DNA from: Bacillota bacterium
Lineage (GTDB): Bacteria; Bacillota; Clostridia; Peptostreptococcales; Anaerovoracaceae
DNA length: 30,808 nucleotides
Reading direction: 5' to 3'
Assembly (NCBI GenBank): GCA_019420305.1
Contig: JAHZHL010000017.1
Coordinates: forward strand, 1-30,808
The notes beneath the pieces are model-generated. The model searched no databases and was not told the DNA's origin. It saw only the letters and a list, made by a program, of their open reading frames with translations. The translations under genes and the position numbers were made by a program. This document shows positions 1 to 8,835 of this stretch, one piece after another (the stretch's first letter is position 1; every line of letters starts with the position of its first letter).

Positions 1-157
1 TTCTCAACCACCTTTCATGAAATTCCCTATATTTGAATTATACAGGAAGCTCCTTCACACACAAACTGTATAAACTGAAAGAATAGAATAGTACATCTAT
101 TTAATTGTAGCATGAACGACATAAAAAGAGAAGCGATATGAAAGATATATTTTAAAC

Positions 158-186
158 TGGTTTGCGGCAGGGGTCTATGATATAAT
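158..186 (+). promoter_or_regulatory. Candidate extended -10 promoter for the cytidylyltransferase/SDR pair
   Basis: A perfect TATAAT lies at 181-186, preceded by TGA (178-180), which makes an extended -10 element. The -35 position 17 nt upstream (TGGTTT, 158-163) is poor, as is common for extended -10 promoters. It sits about 70 nt upstream of the ATG at 257. The rest of 1-230 is AT-rich, and I see no gene, RNA or terminator in it. Confidence 0.55.
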
Positions 187-256
187 GACGGAAGTATAGC
201 AATAGAAGTGGATAGGCAGCCCGAACAGAAAAATGGGAAGGGAGAAGATAAAAAAC

Positions 257-1018
257 ATGAGTAAAAATATTGCGATTATTTTTGCCGGAGGAAGCGGAGC
301 CAGAATGGGTTCCGGCATTCCAAAACAGTTTATTGAGGTACATGGTAAGCCGATTATTATTCATACGCTGGAAATCTTTGAAGAGCATCCCAAAATCGAT
401 GCGATTTATATTGCCTGTAAGGAAGACTATATTTCGCGCCTGGAAAAGCTCCTGAAGCGTTTTTTGATTACAAAGGTAGAACGGGTGGTTCCGGGAGGCG
501 AAACCGGACAGGATTCAATCAGGAACGCGCTGGAAGCCGCGGCAGAAACGTATGATCGAGATTCGATTGTTCTGATCCATGATGGAGTACGTCCGTGCAT
601 AACGGGAGAACTGATTGATGATGATATTCGATGTGTGGAGGAAAAAGGTTCCGCGATTACCTGCACCGCTTTTTTTGAAACTCCGGTTATTAGCAAGGCA
701 GGTATCTTTGTGGAAGAGGTTCCACCCAGGAATGAACTCTTCACAGCGCAGGCGCCGCAGTGTTTTTATCTGGGAGAGGTGCTGGACGCACATGAAAAAA
801 TACGAAAGACCAATCCGAAATACGAAGGAATCGTGGATACCTGCAGTCTGATGAAATCTCTGGGGAAAAGCGTTGCAATCGTAAGAGGAAACCGTGGAAA
901 TATTAAAGTTACAACACCGGAAGATCTCTATACCTTCCGGGCAATGATTGACTATCGGGAAACAGAACAGGCTTTTGGATTTGCGCAGCGTGAAGTTTCC
1001 GGAAAACTGAAAAAGTAA
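257..1018 (+). CDS. TarI/IspD-family cytidylyltransferase (probable polyol- or sugar-phosphate CTP transferase)
   Basis: This 253-aa enzyme should transfer CMP from CTP to a phosphorylated polyol, giving a CDP-polyol such as CDP-ribitol. Seen: the N-terminal nucleotide-binding loop AGGSGARMGSGIPKQF (residues 10-25) with R16 and K23 where IspD has its catalytic Arg and Lys, HDGVRP (108-113), RNELFTAQAPQ, and the C-terminal NIKVTTPEDL typical of IspD/TarI. The DTCSLMK segment and the IIIHTLEIFEEHPKID stretch resemble TarI more than IspD. I chose ATG 257 because GGGAAGGGAGAAG lies just upstream; an in-frame ATG at 233 would put that ribosome site inside the gene. The next gene starts 16 nt downstream and the neighbourhood is envelope genes, which favours CDP-polyol synthesis over isoprenoid synthesis. 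A true IspD role cannot be excluded. Confidence 0.85.
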   Translation: MSKNIAIIFAGGSGARMGSGIPKQFIEVHGKPIIIHTLEIFEEHPKIDAIYIACKEDYISRLEKLLKRFLITKVERVVPGGETGQDSIRNALEAAAETYDRDSIVLIHDGVRPCITGELIDDDIRCVEEKGSAITCTAFFETPVISKAGIFVEEVPPRNELFTAQAPQCFYLGEVLDAHEKIRKTNPKYEGIVDTCSLMKSLGKSVAIVRGNRGNIKVTTPEDLYTFRAMIDYRETEQAFGFAQREVSGKLKK

Positions 1019-1034
1019 AAGAAAGGATAATAGC

Positions 1035-2072
1035 ATGAACAGAGTTTTGCAGGAAGATCTCAATCATATAATTGAGCGTGATATACAATGGGAAAAATTA
1101 AAGCATGCGAAAGTGCTTGTAACCGGCGCAAGCGGAATGCTGGGGAGTTATATTGTTCGGACTTTACTGGAACTGAACCGGCAAAAAAATACGGATATTC
1201 AGATTTTCGGTTTGGTGCGGCATCCGGAAAAACTTCCGGCTGAATGCAGAGAACAAATTCATATTCTGAAGCAGAGCGTGACAGCGCCGATTTGCACAGA
1301 AGAAACTTTTGACTATATTTTTCATACGGCCAGCCCGGCCAGTCCGCTGATTATGAGAGAAGATCCGGTAGGGACGATTGCGGCTAATACGCTGGGCGCA
1401 TGGAATACTCTGGAACTGGCGAAAAAGAGTAATGCGAAAGGATATCTGTTTATCTCTTCGCGGGAAATCTATGGACAGCCATATGAAGGTCAGAAGGTTT
1501 TTTCGGAAAATACCTATGGATTCGTAGATCCGCTGGAAGTGCGCTCCTGTTATCCGGAAGGAAAGAAAGCAGCGGAGACTATGTGTGTCTGTTACAAACA
1601 GCAATATGGTTTAAATGCGAAAATTGCACGGCTGGCACATACCTATGGGCCGGGAATGTCTATTGACGATGGACGGGTTCAGGCGGATTTTCTGAGAAAC
1701 GTAATACGAAATGAAGACATTGTACTGAAAAGCGAAGGAACAGCGGTGCGGACTTATACATACGTCAGCGATGCGGTTGCGGCACTGTTTTATATTCTTC
1801 TCAATTCAGAAGAAGTTGTTTATAATATTTCCTCGGAAGAATCGACGGTTTCTATCAGGGAACTTGCGGAGACGCTGGTAAATGCTTACCCTCAGAAAGG
1901 ACTGAAACTGGTGTTTGATATTCCGGAAGATACAGAGAATTCTGGCTGCGCGCCGTTCACGCTGGGAATTCTCAGCAGTGAAAAAATAAGACGCCTTGGA
2001 TGGTCCGCAGAGTACAGTCTGAAAGAGGGGCTGATGAGGACGGTGGAATATCTGGAGGACGAGAAAAAGTAA
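1035..2072 (+). CDS. NAD-dependent epimerase/dehydratase, UDP-glucuronate decarboxylase-like extended SDR
   Basis: This is a 345-aa extended short-chain dehydrogenase acting on a nucleotide-activated sugar. The Rossmann motif G31xxG34xxG37 is in VTGASGMLGSYI, and the catalytic Y173xxxK177 is in RSCYPEGKKAAET. The following TYGPGMSIDDGRVQADFLRN and the YTYVSDAVAAL block closely follow the pattern of UDP-xylose synthases. The gene starts 17 nt after the cytidylyltransferase (ribosome site AAAGGA) and is surely co-transcribed with it. TarI normally pairs with TarJ, a zinc-type dehydrogenase, and the fused Haemophilus-type enzymes carry a short SDR, so an extended SDR here is unusual. The pair may make or modify a CDP-linked sugar or polyol; that is inference. 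The exact substrate cannot be read from sequence. Confidence 0.85.
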   Translation: MNRVLQEDLNHIIERDIQWEKLKHAKVLVTGASGMLGSYIVRTLLELNRQKNTDIQIFGLVRHPEKLPAECREQIHILKQSVTAPICTEETFDYIFHTASPASPLIMREDPVGTIAANTLGAWNTLELAKKSNAKGYLFISSREIYGQPYEGQKVFSENTYGFVDPLEVRSCYPEGKKAAETMCVCYKQQYGLNAKIARLAHTYGPGMSIDDGRVQADFLRNVIRNEDIVLKSEGTAVRTYTYVSDAVAALFYILLNSEEVVYNISSEESTVSIRELAETLVNAYPQKGLKLVFDIPEDTENSGCAPFTLGILSSEKIRRLGWSAEYSLKEGLMRTVEYLEDEKK

Positions 2073-2130
2073 GATTTGACAGAGAACATGGAGGTTATGT
2101 GAAAAAAACTCTGCCAATGGGTGAAGTGCC

Positions 2131-2159
2131 TTGACGAAAGCAAATTAGCGTGCTAATAT
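2131..2159 (+). promoter_or_regulatory. Strong sigma-A promoter for the carrier protein/MBOAT/SGNH operon
   Basis: TTGACG (2131-2136), a 17-nt spacer and TAATAT (2154-2159), preceded by TGC, form a near-consensus extended promoter. Transcription would start near 2166, leaving a leader of about 67 nt before the ATG at 2233. This separates the acyl-transfer operon from the cytidylyltransferase/SDR pair. I see no terminator between 2073 and 2130, so read-through is possible. Confidence 0.75.
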
Positions 2160-2232
2160 CAATATGGTTCACTGGACAATGTTGAAAAAAATAGAAAAGA
2201 TGTAATAAAGTAGTTAGGAGTGAAAGGATAGC

Positions 2233-2460
2233 ATGAGAGAAACAATTTTAGAAATCTTATCCGGAGTGCGCAGTGATGTGGATTTTGAGAACAACACAAA
2301 GTTAATTGACGATGGAATTTTAGAATCTCTGGACATCGTTGCGATTGTCGGAGAATTAAACGATGAGTTTGATGTGGAAATTTCAGTTGAGGATCTCGTA
2401 CCGGAGAACTTTAACTCTGTAGACGCAATGGTAGAATTAATTACAAGAGCACAGGGATAA
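2233..2460 (+). CDS. Acyl/peptidyl carrier protein (DltC-like)
   Basis: This 75-aa acidic helical protein carries an acyl group on a phosphopantetheine arm. The attachment serine is S32 in DDGILESLDIV, a variant of the usual DSL motif with Glu in place of Asp. The length and the FDVEIS segment fit DltC and related discrete carrier proteins. The ribosome site AGGAGTGAAAGGA fixes the ATG. The gene heads an operon with a MBOAT transferase and an SGNH protein, the same order (C, B-like, D-like) of functions used in D-alanylation of teichoic acids. The ligase that would load it is probably the AMP-forming enzyme at 11521-12999. Partner assignment is inferred from context. Confidence 0.9.
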   Translation: MRETILEILSGVRSDVDFENNTKLIDDGILESLDIVAIVGELNDEFDVEISVEDLVPENFNSVDAMVELITRAQG

Positions 2461-2479
2461 GCGAAAGGAGAAGAAAAAA

Positions 2480-4051
2480 GTGGCATTTACGTCATTATAT
2501 TTCTTAGTATTTGTGCTTATTGTTGTATTCGTTTATTATGTTGTTCCCAAGGCTGCCAGATGGACCATCCTTTTGGCAGCCAGTTATGTGTTCTACTTGA
2601 TTTCAAGTCCGAAGACCTTTGTGTTTGTGTTATTTACGACCGTTATTACGTTTTTAGGGGGGAGATATATCGGCCGTAAAAATATGGAACACAAAAAATA
2701 TATGGATGAGCACGGAAGCGAGTTGTCGCGAGAAGAGAAGAAGGAGAGAAAAGCCGCAGTTCAGAAAAAAAAGCGAAAAATGGTTGCGCTGGTACTGATT
2801 TTGAACTTTGGCGTACTCGCTGTTGTAAAATATTTCCGTTATTATATTGAAGCGCTGGGATTAGGAATCCACTTCGATGCCGGAGTTCTGATTCCGTTAG
2901 GTATTTCTTTTTATACCTTCCAATCGGTGGCCTACATTATTGACCTGTATCGAAATAAATTCGATGCGGATACAAATATTTTTAAATTCGCATTATTTGT
3001 ATCCTTTTTCCCGCAGATTATTCAAGGTCCGATCAGTCGGTATGATCAGCTGGCGGGGCAACTCTATAAAGGTCACGCCTTTTCCTATACAAACCTGTCC
3101 TTTGGCGCGCAGCTGATGTTGTGGGGATTTTTTAAAAAACTGGTGATTGCGGATCGTGCCGGTATTCTGGTGGATCAAGTCTTTGGCAACCCTACAGAAT
3201 ATGAAGGCTTTTATGTGTTACTGGCATTGCTCTTTTACAGTATCCAGATTTACGGTGATTTTTCCGGAGGAATCGATATTGCGAGGGGAGTTGCGCAGAT
3301 TCTGGGCATTGATATGGTAGACAACTTCCAGAGACCATATTTTTCGGACAGCATATCGGAATTCTGGAGAAGATGGCATATTACTCTTGGTAACTGGTGC
3401 AGAGATTACATTTTTTATCCGATCTCCCTTTCCAAGACTTTTGGAAAAGCAGGAAAGCATCTGAGAAAAGTGTTTGGAGACCGCTTGGGTAAGCTGTTCC
3501 CTGTGCTTATCGCACAGCTGGCTACGTTCCTGACAATCGGAATCTGGCATGGCGCAGAGTTTAAATATATCGCGTACGGTTTGTATAATGGAGGACTGAT
3601 TATTTTGGGTCTCATATTTGAACCACTCTTGCGTAAATCAGAAAAGATTCTCCATATTGATACAGAAGCTTTTAGCTGGAGGATTTTCAAAATTTGCAGA
3701 ACGTTTATTTTGGTGGTAATTGGAAGAATCCTGCCGAGAGCTGCTTCTTTCGGAGTTGCGGTTTCGATGTTCCAATCCATGATGGTATTCAATCCGGGGA
3801 TCTTCCTGAATGGTCATTTGCTGGAACTGGGATTGACTTATGAAGATTTTGCAGTCATTCTGGCAGGCTGTATGATCTGGTTTGTAATCAGTCTGATGCA
3901 GGAAAACGGAATGAAAATAAGGGAATCTTTGGCACGGCAGAATATTGTTTTCAGGTGGGGAATCTACCTGGCTGCAATTGTACTGGTGCTGATTGTAGGA
4001 GTTTATGGTCCTGGATATGATGCCAGTACATTCATCTATAGAGGATTTTAA
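2480..4051 (+). CDS. MBOAT-family membrane acyltransferase (DltB-like)
   Basis: This 523-aa multi-spanning protein should pass an acyl group from the carrier protein through the membrane to an outer-surface acceptor. Family signs are PQIIQGPISRYDQL, EFWRRWHITLGNWCRDYIF with H300, and TIGIWHGAEFKYIAYGLYNG with H357, the two conserved histidines of the MBOAT active site. About a dozen hydrophobic segments are visible, with one long charged cytoplasmic stretch at roughly residues 70-100. The start is GTG at 2480 with AAAGGAG upstream, 19 nt after the carrier gene. The same fold acetylates alginate (AlgI), so the donor is not fixed by this protein alone, but the adjacent carrier gene favours a DltB-like reaction. 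Confidence 0.92.
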   Translation: MAFTSLYFLVFVLIVVFVYYVVPKAARWTILLAASYVFYLISSPKTFVFVLFTTVITFLGGRYIGRKNMEHKKYMDEHGSELSREEKKERKAAVQKKKRKMVALVLILNFGVLAVVKYFRYYIEALGLGIHFDAGVLIPLGISFYTFQSVAYIIDLYRNKFDADTNIFKFALFVSFFPQIIQGPISRYDQLAGQLYKGHAFSYTNLSFGAQLMLWGFFKKLVIADRAGILVDQVFGNPTEYEGFYVLLALLFYSIQIYGDFSGGIDIARGVAQILGIDMVDNFQRPYFSDSISEFWRRWHITLGNWCRDYIFYPISLSKTFGKAGKHLRKVFGDRLGKLFPVLIAQLATFLTIGIWHGAEFKYIAYGLYNGGLIILGLIFEPLLRKSEKILHIDTEAFSWRIFKICRTFILVVIGRILPRAASFGVAVSMFQSMMVFNPGIFLNGHLLELGLTYEDFAVILAGCMIWFVISLMQENGMKIRESLARQNIVFRWGIYLAAIVLVLIVGVYGPGYDASTFIYRGF

Positions 4052-4068
4052 GTAAGATTGGAGTATAT

Positions 4069-5142
4069 ATGTCAAAAGTTAGTAGAAACAACCTGATAAG
4101 ATGTCTCATCTTTTTGGTGATTTTAGGAGCAGTTTTTTTCTATCTAAACCAGGCATTTACGATAGCGGATTCAGAAGAAAGCAAAAAAAACTTTAATCAG
4201 TTCTACAGTGAGAAAGAGAATACATTAGATGGAGTTTATTTTGGCGCAAGTACGGCAAACCGATATTGGGCTGCGCCAAAGGTATTTCATGAAACGGGAA
4301 TGGCGATCTATAATTTGGGGACAACCAGTCAGCCTTTAGTCGTTACAAAATATCTGATGGAAGAATCAGAGAAAACACAGAACCCTAAGCTTTTTATTGT
4401 GGAATTGCGGTGGGCATATAAAACTGCAGATCTGATGCAGGAGGCATTTATCCGTAAGGTAACAGACGGAATGAAATTTTCGTTGACAAAAGTAAGAGCG
4501 ATTAATGAAGCGGTGGATTTTTCCTTAAAAGGAGAAAATGATATCGTAGATAACAAAATGGATTATTACATTCCTATTTTAAAATACCATGGGAGATGGA
4601 ACAATGGCGATTTAACGACGGAAGACTTAACGCTGGCCAGAACAAAGAGCCAGACCAAAGGTTTTTTCCTCACGCCGTCCGCTTCTTTCAGGCAGGTTCC
4701 GCAGACACCAGCCGCTCAGACAAAGGAAACGGAAGCGCTGGCCCCGGAAACAGAAGATGTTTTAGCGGATTTGCTGGATTATTGTGACACGATTGATACG
4801 GAAGTCTTATTCGTGCTTTCTCCGCATGCGGCAAAAGAAGAAAACGTGAAGAGACTGAATGAAGCTGTGGATATTGTTCGTGACAGAGGCTATACCGTGT
4901 TAAATTTCAACACGGAAGAGATGATTAATGAAGTTGGAATTGACTGGGATAAGGATTTCTTTAATGCCAATCATACAAATGTTGCGGGGGCGGAAAAGTT
5001 TTCCTTGTATCTGGCAGATTATATTAAAGAACACTATGACATAGAGGATCATAGGGGCGATCCGGAGTATAAGAGCTGGGAAGAGTCCTATGAGTATTAT
5101 GATGACTATACAAGAGAGAAGAAAGCTAAAATGGAAAAATAA
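4069..5142 (+). CDS. Membrane-anchored SGNH-hydrolase-like protein (DltD-like)
   Basis: This 357-aa protein has one N-terminal membrane anchor (residues 10-28) and an extracellular SGNH-type domain. The nucleophile block is VYFGASTANRYW with S61. The C-terminal catalytic block is FFNANHTNVAGAEKFS with H302. In DltD and most SGNH enzymes the residue three before this His is Asp; here it is Asn (N299), although D296 is close by. The gene lies 17 nt after the MBOAT gene and should work with it, either completing transfer to the surface polymer or as its hydrolase. A glutamate- and threonine-rich insert around residues 205-235 looks like a linker. Overall similarity to DltD is at fold and motif level only. 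Confidence 0.82.
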   Translation: MSKVSRNNLIRCLIFLVILGAVFFYLNQAFTIADSEESKKNFNQFYSEKENTLDGVYFGASTANRYWAAPKVFHETGMAIYNLGTTSQPLVVTKYLMEESEKTQNPKLFIVELRWAYKTADLMQEAFIRKVTDGMKFSLTKVRAINEAVDFSLKGENDIVDNKMDYYIPILKYHGRWNNGDLTTEDLTLARTKSQTKGFFLTPSASFRQVPQTPAAQTKETEALAPETEDVLADLLDYCDTIDTEVLFVLSPHAAKEENVKRLNEAVDIVRDRGYTVLNFNTEEMINEVGIDWDKDFFNANHTNVAGAEKFSLYLADYIKEHYDIEDHRGDPEYKSWEESYEYYDDYTREKKAKMEK

Positions 5143-5236
5143 GGCTTTCGCGTAACGAATAACGTAATAGAAAGAAGCTTTCTACCAGACAGGGAAGTTT
5201 CTTTTGCAATGCAGTCAAAAAAACAGGAGTATCAGA

Positions 5237-7462
5237 GTGAGGAAAGAAAAAACAGCAGGACATGTAATCTTTGCAATTATACTAATTTGTTTCATCGGCT
5301 TTGTTTTCAGGCTGCCGCAGACAAATGCCGAAGCGCTGTCAGAAGAACATCCCGGTGAAGGGCAGCAGACCGGTGATGAGTTAATTGTAACATTCAAGGA
5401 TCATGTTACAGAGCGGCAGGCGGAGAAGACTGTAAAAGCGGCAGGTGGGGAAATAACCGATACACTAAGTGAAAACACTGGAAAAACAGCATTGCTTCAG
5501 ATGCCAGATGAGCATGCGGCAAAAATGGCAGAGGAAGAACTGCGCCAGGCATCAGAAGTAAAATATGTACAACCAAACTATCTATATACAGCGGATGAAA
5601 GTCAGGGAGTCAATGATACATTAGCTGCGAAACAATGGAACCTCGATTATATGGATGTGCCGGAAGCCTGGAGGTTGATCAATAGAATTCGGCCGAAATC
5701 GCAGCGTGAAGAAGGCGATAAAGTGATTGTAGCTACGTTGGATACCGGGGTTTTTTATCGGCATCCTGATTTGAGAGAGAATATTGATGTAGCTAATTGT
5801 GTTTCGGTGGCTGGAGAAGAAGTTCCGTATCCGGTGTATCCAAAACCGGACTATTCGCATGGAACGGCAACTGCGGGAATTCTCGCCGCAACATCAGATA
5901 ACCGAAAGGGCATTGCAGGTGTTGCAGCGGGAACCGATAATGATTTGATTTCTCTGATGGGAGTAAATGTTTTCAGCCGCGAGGGCTATACCGCGCAGGC
6001 CAGCGCATCTACGGCGGATATTATAAAAGGTCTGGAATATGCGTGTGAGAAGGGCGCAAAAGTAATTAACATGTGCCTGGGACATTCTGTCGGGTATACA
6101 GATATCAAGGGGCAGCCGCATGATGATGCAGCGCTGGAAGAAGCAATCAATGATGCGGTTTATCATAAGGATGTTGTCGTTACCTGTTCTGCTGGCAACA
6201 ATGGGGACGCAAGACCTTGGTACCCTTCAGACTTCGATGCGGTAATCAGTGTGATGAATACCGGTCAGTATACAAATGCCTGGAGCAAGGAATGCAAAAC
6301 AAGAGGATCCGGCTATGGGAAGAAAAAAGATATTTCCGCTCCGGGTAAGGCCGTTTACACAACCAGAATGGACGGCTCCTGCAGTGCGGCTTCTGGAACC
6401 TCTATTTCGGCTCCGGCTGTAGCGGGGGTTGCGGCTTTAGTACGCTACGTGAATCCGAAATTGAACGCTTCACAGGTTAAAAAGATTCTTTACTCAACCG
6501 CAACGGATCTATACGCGCCGGGATACGATATTTATACGGGATACGGTAACGTTAATGCCTGTAGAGCGGTTGCTGCGGCAGCAGGTGTCGATGATGGCAT
6601 GGAAGAACCCACGATGAAAAAACCTTCAGGGGTTGCGGCACGTTCTGCAGGAGCACATTCGATTAAAATATCCTGGGAAAAAGTACCTCGCGCCAATGGA
6701 TATCTGATTTACCGCGCTGCTTCTAAAAAGGGGAACTATAAGAGGATTAAAAGGACAACAAAAGCGGAGACGCTGTCCTATAAAGATAGAGGACGGACTT
6801 TTAACAAACGATATTATTATAAAGTGGTTGCCTATGGAACTTCGAGGGATGGCAAGAAGATGCAGAGTGCAAGCAGTAAAATTGTAAGTTCACGAGCAAG
6901 GGCAGAAGTGCCGGAGCCGGTTGCCAGGAATATTGATTCCAGAACAATTCGTCTTTCCTGGAAAAAAGGCGATGCGGCAAACGGGTATCGGATTTATCGA
7001 TCAACTTCTAAAAGGGGTCGATATAAACTGGTAAAATCGTTCAACAAAAGAAAAATAACCAACTGGACGGATTCGGGGTTAAAGCCGGGGAAAGTTTATT
7101 GTTATAAACTGAAATCTTACCGCAGGTATAAGAAAAAGAAATACGATAGTGAGTATTCATCTGTATTATCCCTTAGAGCAAGACCTGCCAGACCATCATT
7201 CTCTCTCAGAAAAAAAGGCAGACGATTGACCTTAAAATGGAAAAAGGCAAAAACGGGGATTGTAAGCGGGTATCAGATATACCGAAAACGGGGAGATGGA
7301 AAATGGAGGATTGTAAAACAAAAAAATGCAAAGGGAACGATATTTGTGAACAAGAATCTTTACCGAGGCGAGAAATATTCCTATCGGATACGAAGCTATA
7401 AAGTAGTAAAAGGGAAAAAAATTTACAGCGATTATTCCCGCATAAAATCAAAGAAAATCTAG
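5237..7462 (+). CDS. Secreted subtilisin-like serine protease (S8) with three Fn3-like repeats
   Basis: This 741-aa preproprotein has a signal peptide (1-32), an inhibitor-I9-like propeptide (about 42-115) and an S8 domain (about 130-450). Catalytic residues are D169 (VATLDTGV), H208 (YSHGTATAG) and S389 (SGTSISAP), with oxyanion N321 (SAGNNGD). Three fibronectin-III-like repeats follow (about 463-741). They are strongly basic, rich in Lys/Arg, and end in KSKKI. There is no LPxTG sorting signal, so retention on an anionic wall polymer by charge is plausible (inference). I chose GTG 5237 because AGGAG lies 7 nt upstream; a TTG at 5204 is an alternative. The gene is 94 nt after the SGNH gene and ends at a terminator. 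It is a paralogue of the protease at 8836-11487. Confidence 0.92.
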   Translation: MRKEKTAGHVIFAIILICFIGFVFRLPQTNAEALSEEHPGEGQQTGDELIVTFKDHVTERQAEKTVKAAGGEITDTLSENTGKTALLQMPDEHAAKMAEEELRQASEVKYVQPNYLYTADESQGVNDTLAAKQWNLDYMDVPEAWRLINRIRPKSQREEGDKVIVATLDTGVFYRHPDLRENIDVANCVSVAGEEVPYPVYPKPDYSHGTATAGILAATSDNRKGIAGVAAGTDNDLISLMGVNVFSREGYTAQASASTADIIKGLEYACEKGAKVINMCLGHSVGYTDIKGQPHDDAALEEAINDAVYHKDVVVTCSAGNNGDARPWYPSDFDAVISVMNTGQYTNAWSKECKTRGSGYGKKKDISAPGKAVYTTRMDGSCSAASGTSISAPAVAGVAALVRYVNPKLNASQVKKILYSTATDLYAPGYDIYTGYGNVNACRAVAAAAGVDDGMEEPTMKKPSGVAARSAGAHSIKISWEKVPRANGYLIYRAASKKGNYKRIKRTTKAETLSYKDRGRTFNKRYYYKVVAYGTSRDGKKMQSASSKIVSSRARAEVPEPVARNIDSRTIRLSWKKGDAANGYRIYRSTSKRGRYKLVKSFNKRKITNWTDSGLKPGKVYCYKLKSYRRYKKKKYDSEYSSVLSLRARPARPSFSLRKKGRRLTLKWKKAKTGIVSGYQIYRKRGDGKWRIVKQKNAKGTIFVNKNLYRGEKYSYRIRSYKVVKGKKIYSDYSRIKSKKI

Positions 7463-7468
7463 AAAGAA

Positions 7469-7511
7469 AAAAGGCTCATACCAGTTGATAGAACAACAAT
7501 ATGGGCCTTTT
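7469..7511 (+). terminator. Hairpin terminator after the first subtilase
   Basis: AAAAGGCTCATA (7469-7480) pairs with TATGGGCCTTTT (7500-7511), with one G-U wobble and a 19-nt loop. It lies 7 nt after the stop codon and closes the carrier/MBOAT/SGNH/protease operon. Confidence 0.7.
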
Positions 7512-7605
7512 GAATATTTTGAATGAATGCACCTTTTTCTTATCCTTTCGACTCTATGATAATAAATAGCTTATTTCGCAAGTTTGTATGATCAGGAGGA
7601 AAGAT

Positions 7606-8790
7606 ATGAAATCGATTTTAAAATTTATGATTTTAGGCAGCAGTATTTTATTGCTTTTCTTTGGAACAACCTCACTATCTATGGCGGCAGACTATCAGGC
7701 AGTGTCAGCATTTTCCAGAGATAAAGCGGCAATTAAAGGATGTGTGCAAAATTTCGATGTGTTTCAATTTGATACAGGAACCGCTTATATGGTGACAGGA
7801 CGTTGCCCGACAGATTCTACGCTGAAAAAGGAGGTTACAACATTTGATATAGGGAAGTTCAATAAAAGTACAAAAGTTTTTACCCGTGTTGGATCTGCGG
7901 TAAATAATATATCCGGCAAGAAAATTATAGGACATGCGAATAGCATTAATATTGAGAAGTATAACGGGCAGTACTATATTCTGTTTGTTGAAGGAACAAG
8001 GCCAAATTTGAAAGTCGGATGTTCAAAGTTGATTATTGAACGCGGGACCGATAAAGAAATAAAAAGTTGGAAGCTGGAAGCTGCAACAACACATTATTTG
8101 ACACTGTTCCCGAAATATCAGGATGTTCCTGTTTACAGCTGCAGTGTGGGCACATCTGAGAACTACTTATGTATCGCGACCGGATACGGAACAACAAAAG
8201 AGAATGACAGAGAACGATATCACATTTATGATAAACAGAAAATGCTGGCAAAACTGACAACAGGGAATTACGCGCAGGGATCTTTTAATAACATACGTTA
8301 TGGAACAGGGATGTTCAGTAAAACCACATCACTTGGATTGAATATCAGTAAAGCCAATACCGTCATTCAATGTATAGAACTGTCAGAACCGGATACGAAG
8401 AGTCTGATTATATTCGGGGCAATCGATAACAGGAACGGATTGACAAAGCATCAGATTAACAGAGTATATATCAAGTTGAACAAAAGCGGCAATCAGCTCA
8501 GCGCTCAAAGCCTGGACAAAAATAAAAGGTATTATTCAAAAGTGGAACGTCTGCAGGATGGCGCAAGTAAAATTTCAATGAACTGCAAAAATGGAACAAT
8601 TACCCATAATTTTGAATTAGAGGGGCTGAAACAGTTTAAAGGCATGAGTTCTGCGGGAATCCCTAACGGATGGTATTTAAGTATTCATAACACCTATTTC
8701 TATCAGTATAATAGAGATGTTTCTGATACCAAAAACTGGTATTATAAAATTTATAAAGCTCCTACACTTCCGGTTATAAATTATAAGTAA
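7606..8790 (+). CDS. Secreted protein of unknown function
   Basis: This is a 394-aa protein with a clear signal peptide (1-28, ending SLSMAA). I do not recognise the family. The mature part is beta-strand-like: short alternating hydrophobic stretches with frequent Gly, Asn, Lys and aromatic residues, and blocks such as GHANSINIEKYNGQYYILFVEG and NYLCIATGYG. That pattern would suit a beta-propeller or other all-beta extracellular fold. I see no catalytic motif, sorting signal or transmembrane segment after the signal. ATG 7606 is preceded by AGGAGG at 6-nt spacing; the in-frame ATG at 7588 would overlap that site. The gene lies alone between two terminators and between the two subtilase genes, so it may be a substrate or partner of them (inference). 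Confidence 0.8.
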   Translation: MKSILKFMILGSSILLLFFGTTSLSMAADYQAVSAFSRDKAAIKGCVQNFDVFQFDTGTAYMVTGRCPTDSTLKKEVTTFDIGKFNKSTKVFTRVGSAVNNISGKKIIGHANSINIEKYNGQYYILFVEGTRPNLKVGCSKLIIERGTDKEIKSWKLEAATTHYLTLFPKYQDVPVYSCSVGTSENYLCIATGYGTTKENDRERYHIYDKQKMLAKLTTGNYAQGSFNNIRYGTGMFSKTTSLGLNISKANTVIQCIELSEPDTKSLIIFGAIDNRNGLTKHQINRVYIKLNKSGNQLSAQSLDKNKRYYSKVERLQDGASKISMNCKNGTITHNFELEGLKQFKGMSSAGIPNGWYLSIHNTYFYQYNRDVSDTKNWYYKIYKAPTLPVINYK

Positions 8791-8802
8791 TCTTTATATA
8801 AA

Positions 8803-8830
8803 AAATCGGCGGACAAAATGCCGCCGATTT
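8803..8830. terminator. Shared terminator between convergent genes
   Basis: AAATCGGCGG (8803-8812) and CCGCCGATTT (8821-8830) form a perfect 10-bp stem with an 8-nt loop. It sits between the stop codons of the secreted protein (+) and the second subtilase (-). The minus-strand transcript gains a good U-run after the stem; on the plus strand the tail is weaker. Confidence 0.8.
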
Positions 8831-8835
8831 AAACT

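Noticed and set aside
5168..5184. Perfect TAGAAAG-AAG-CTTTCTA hairpin upstream of the first subtilase
   Set aside because: It is short, has a 3-nt loop and no T-run, so it is not convincing as a terminator; an operator role is possible but unsupported.
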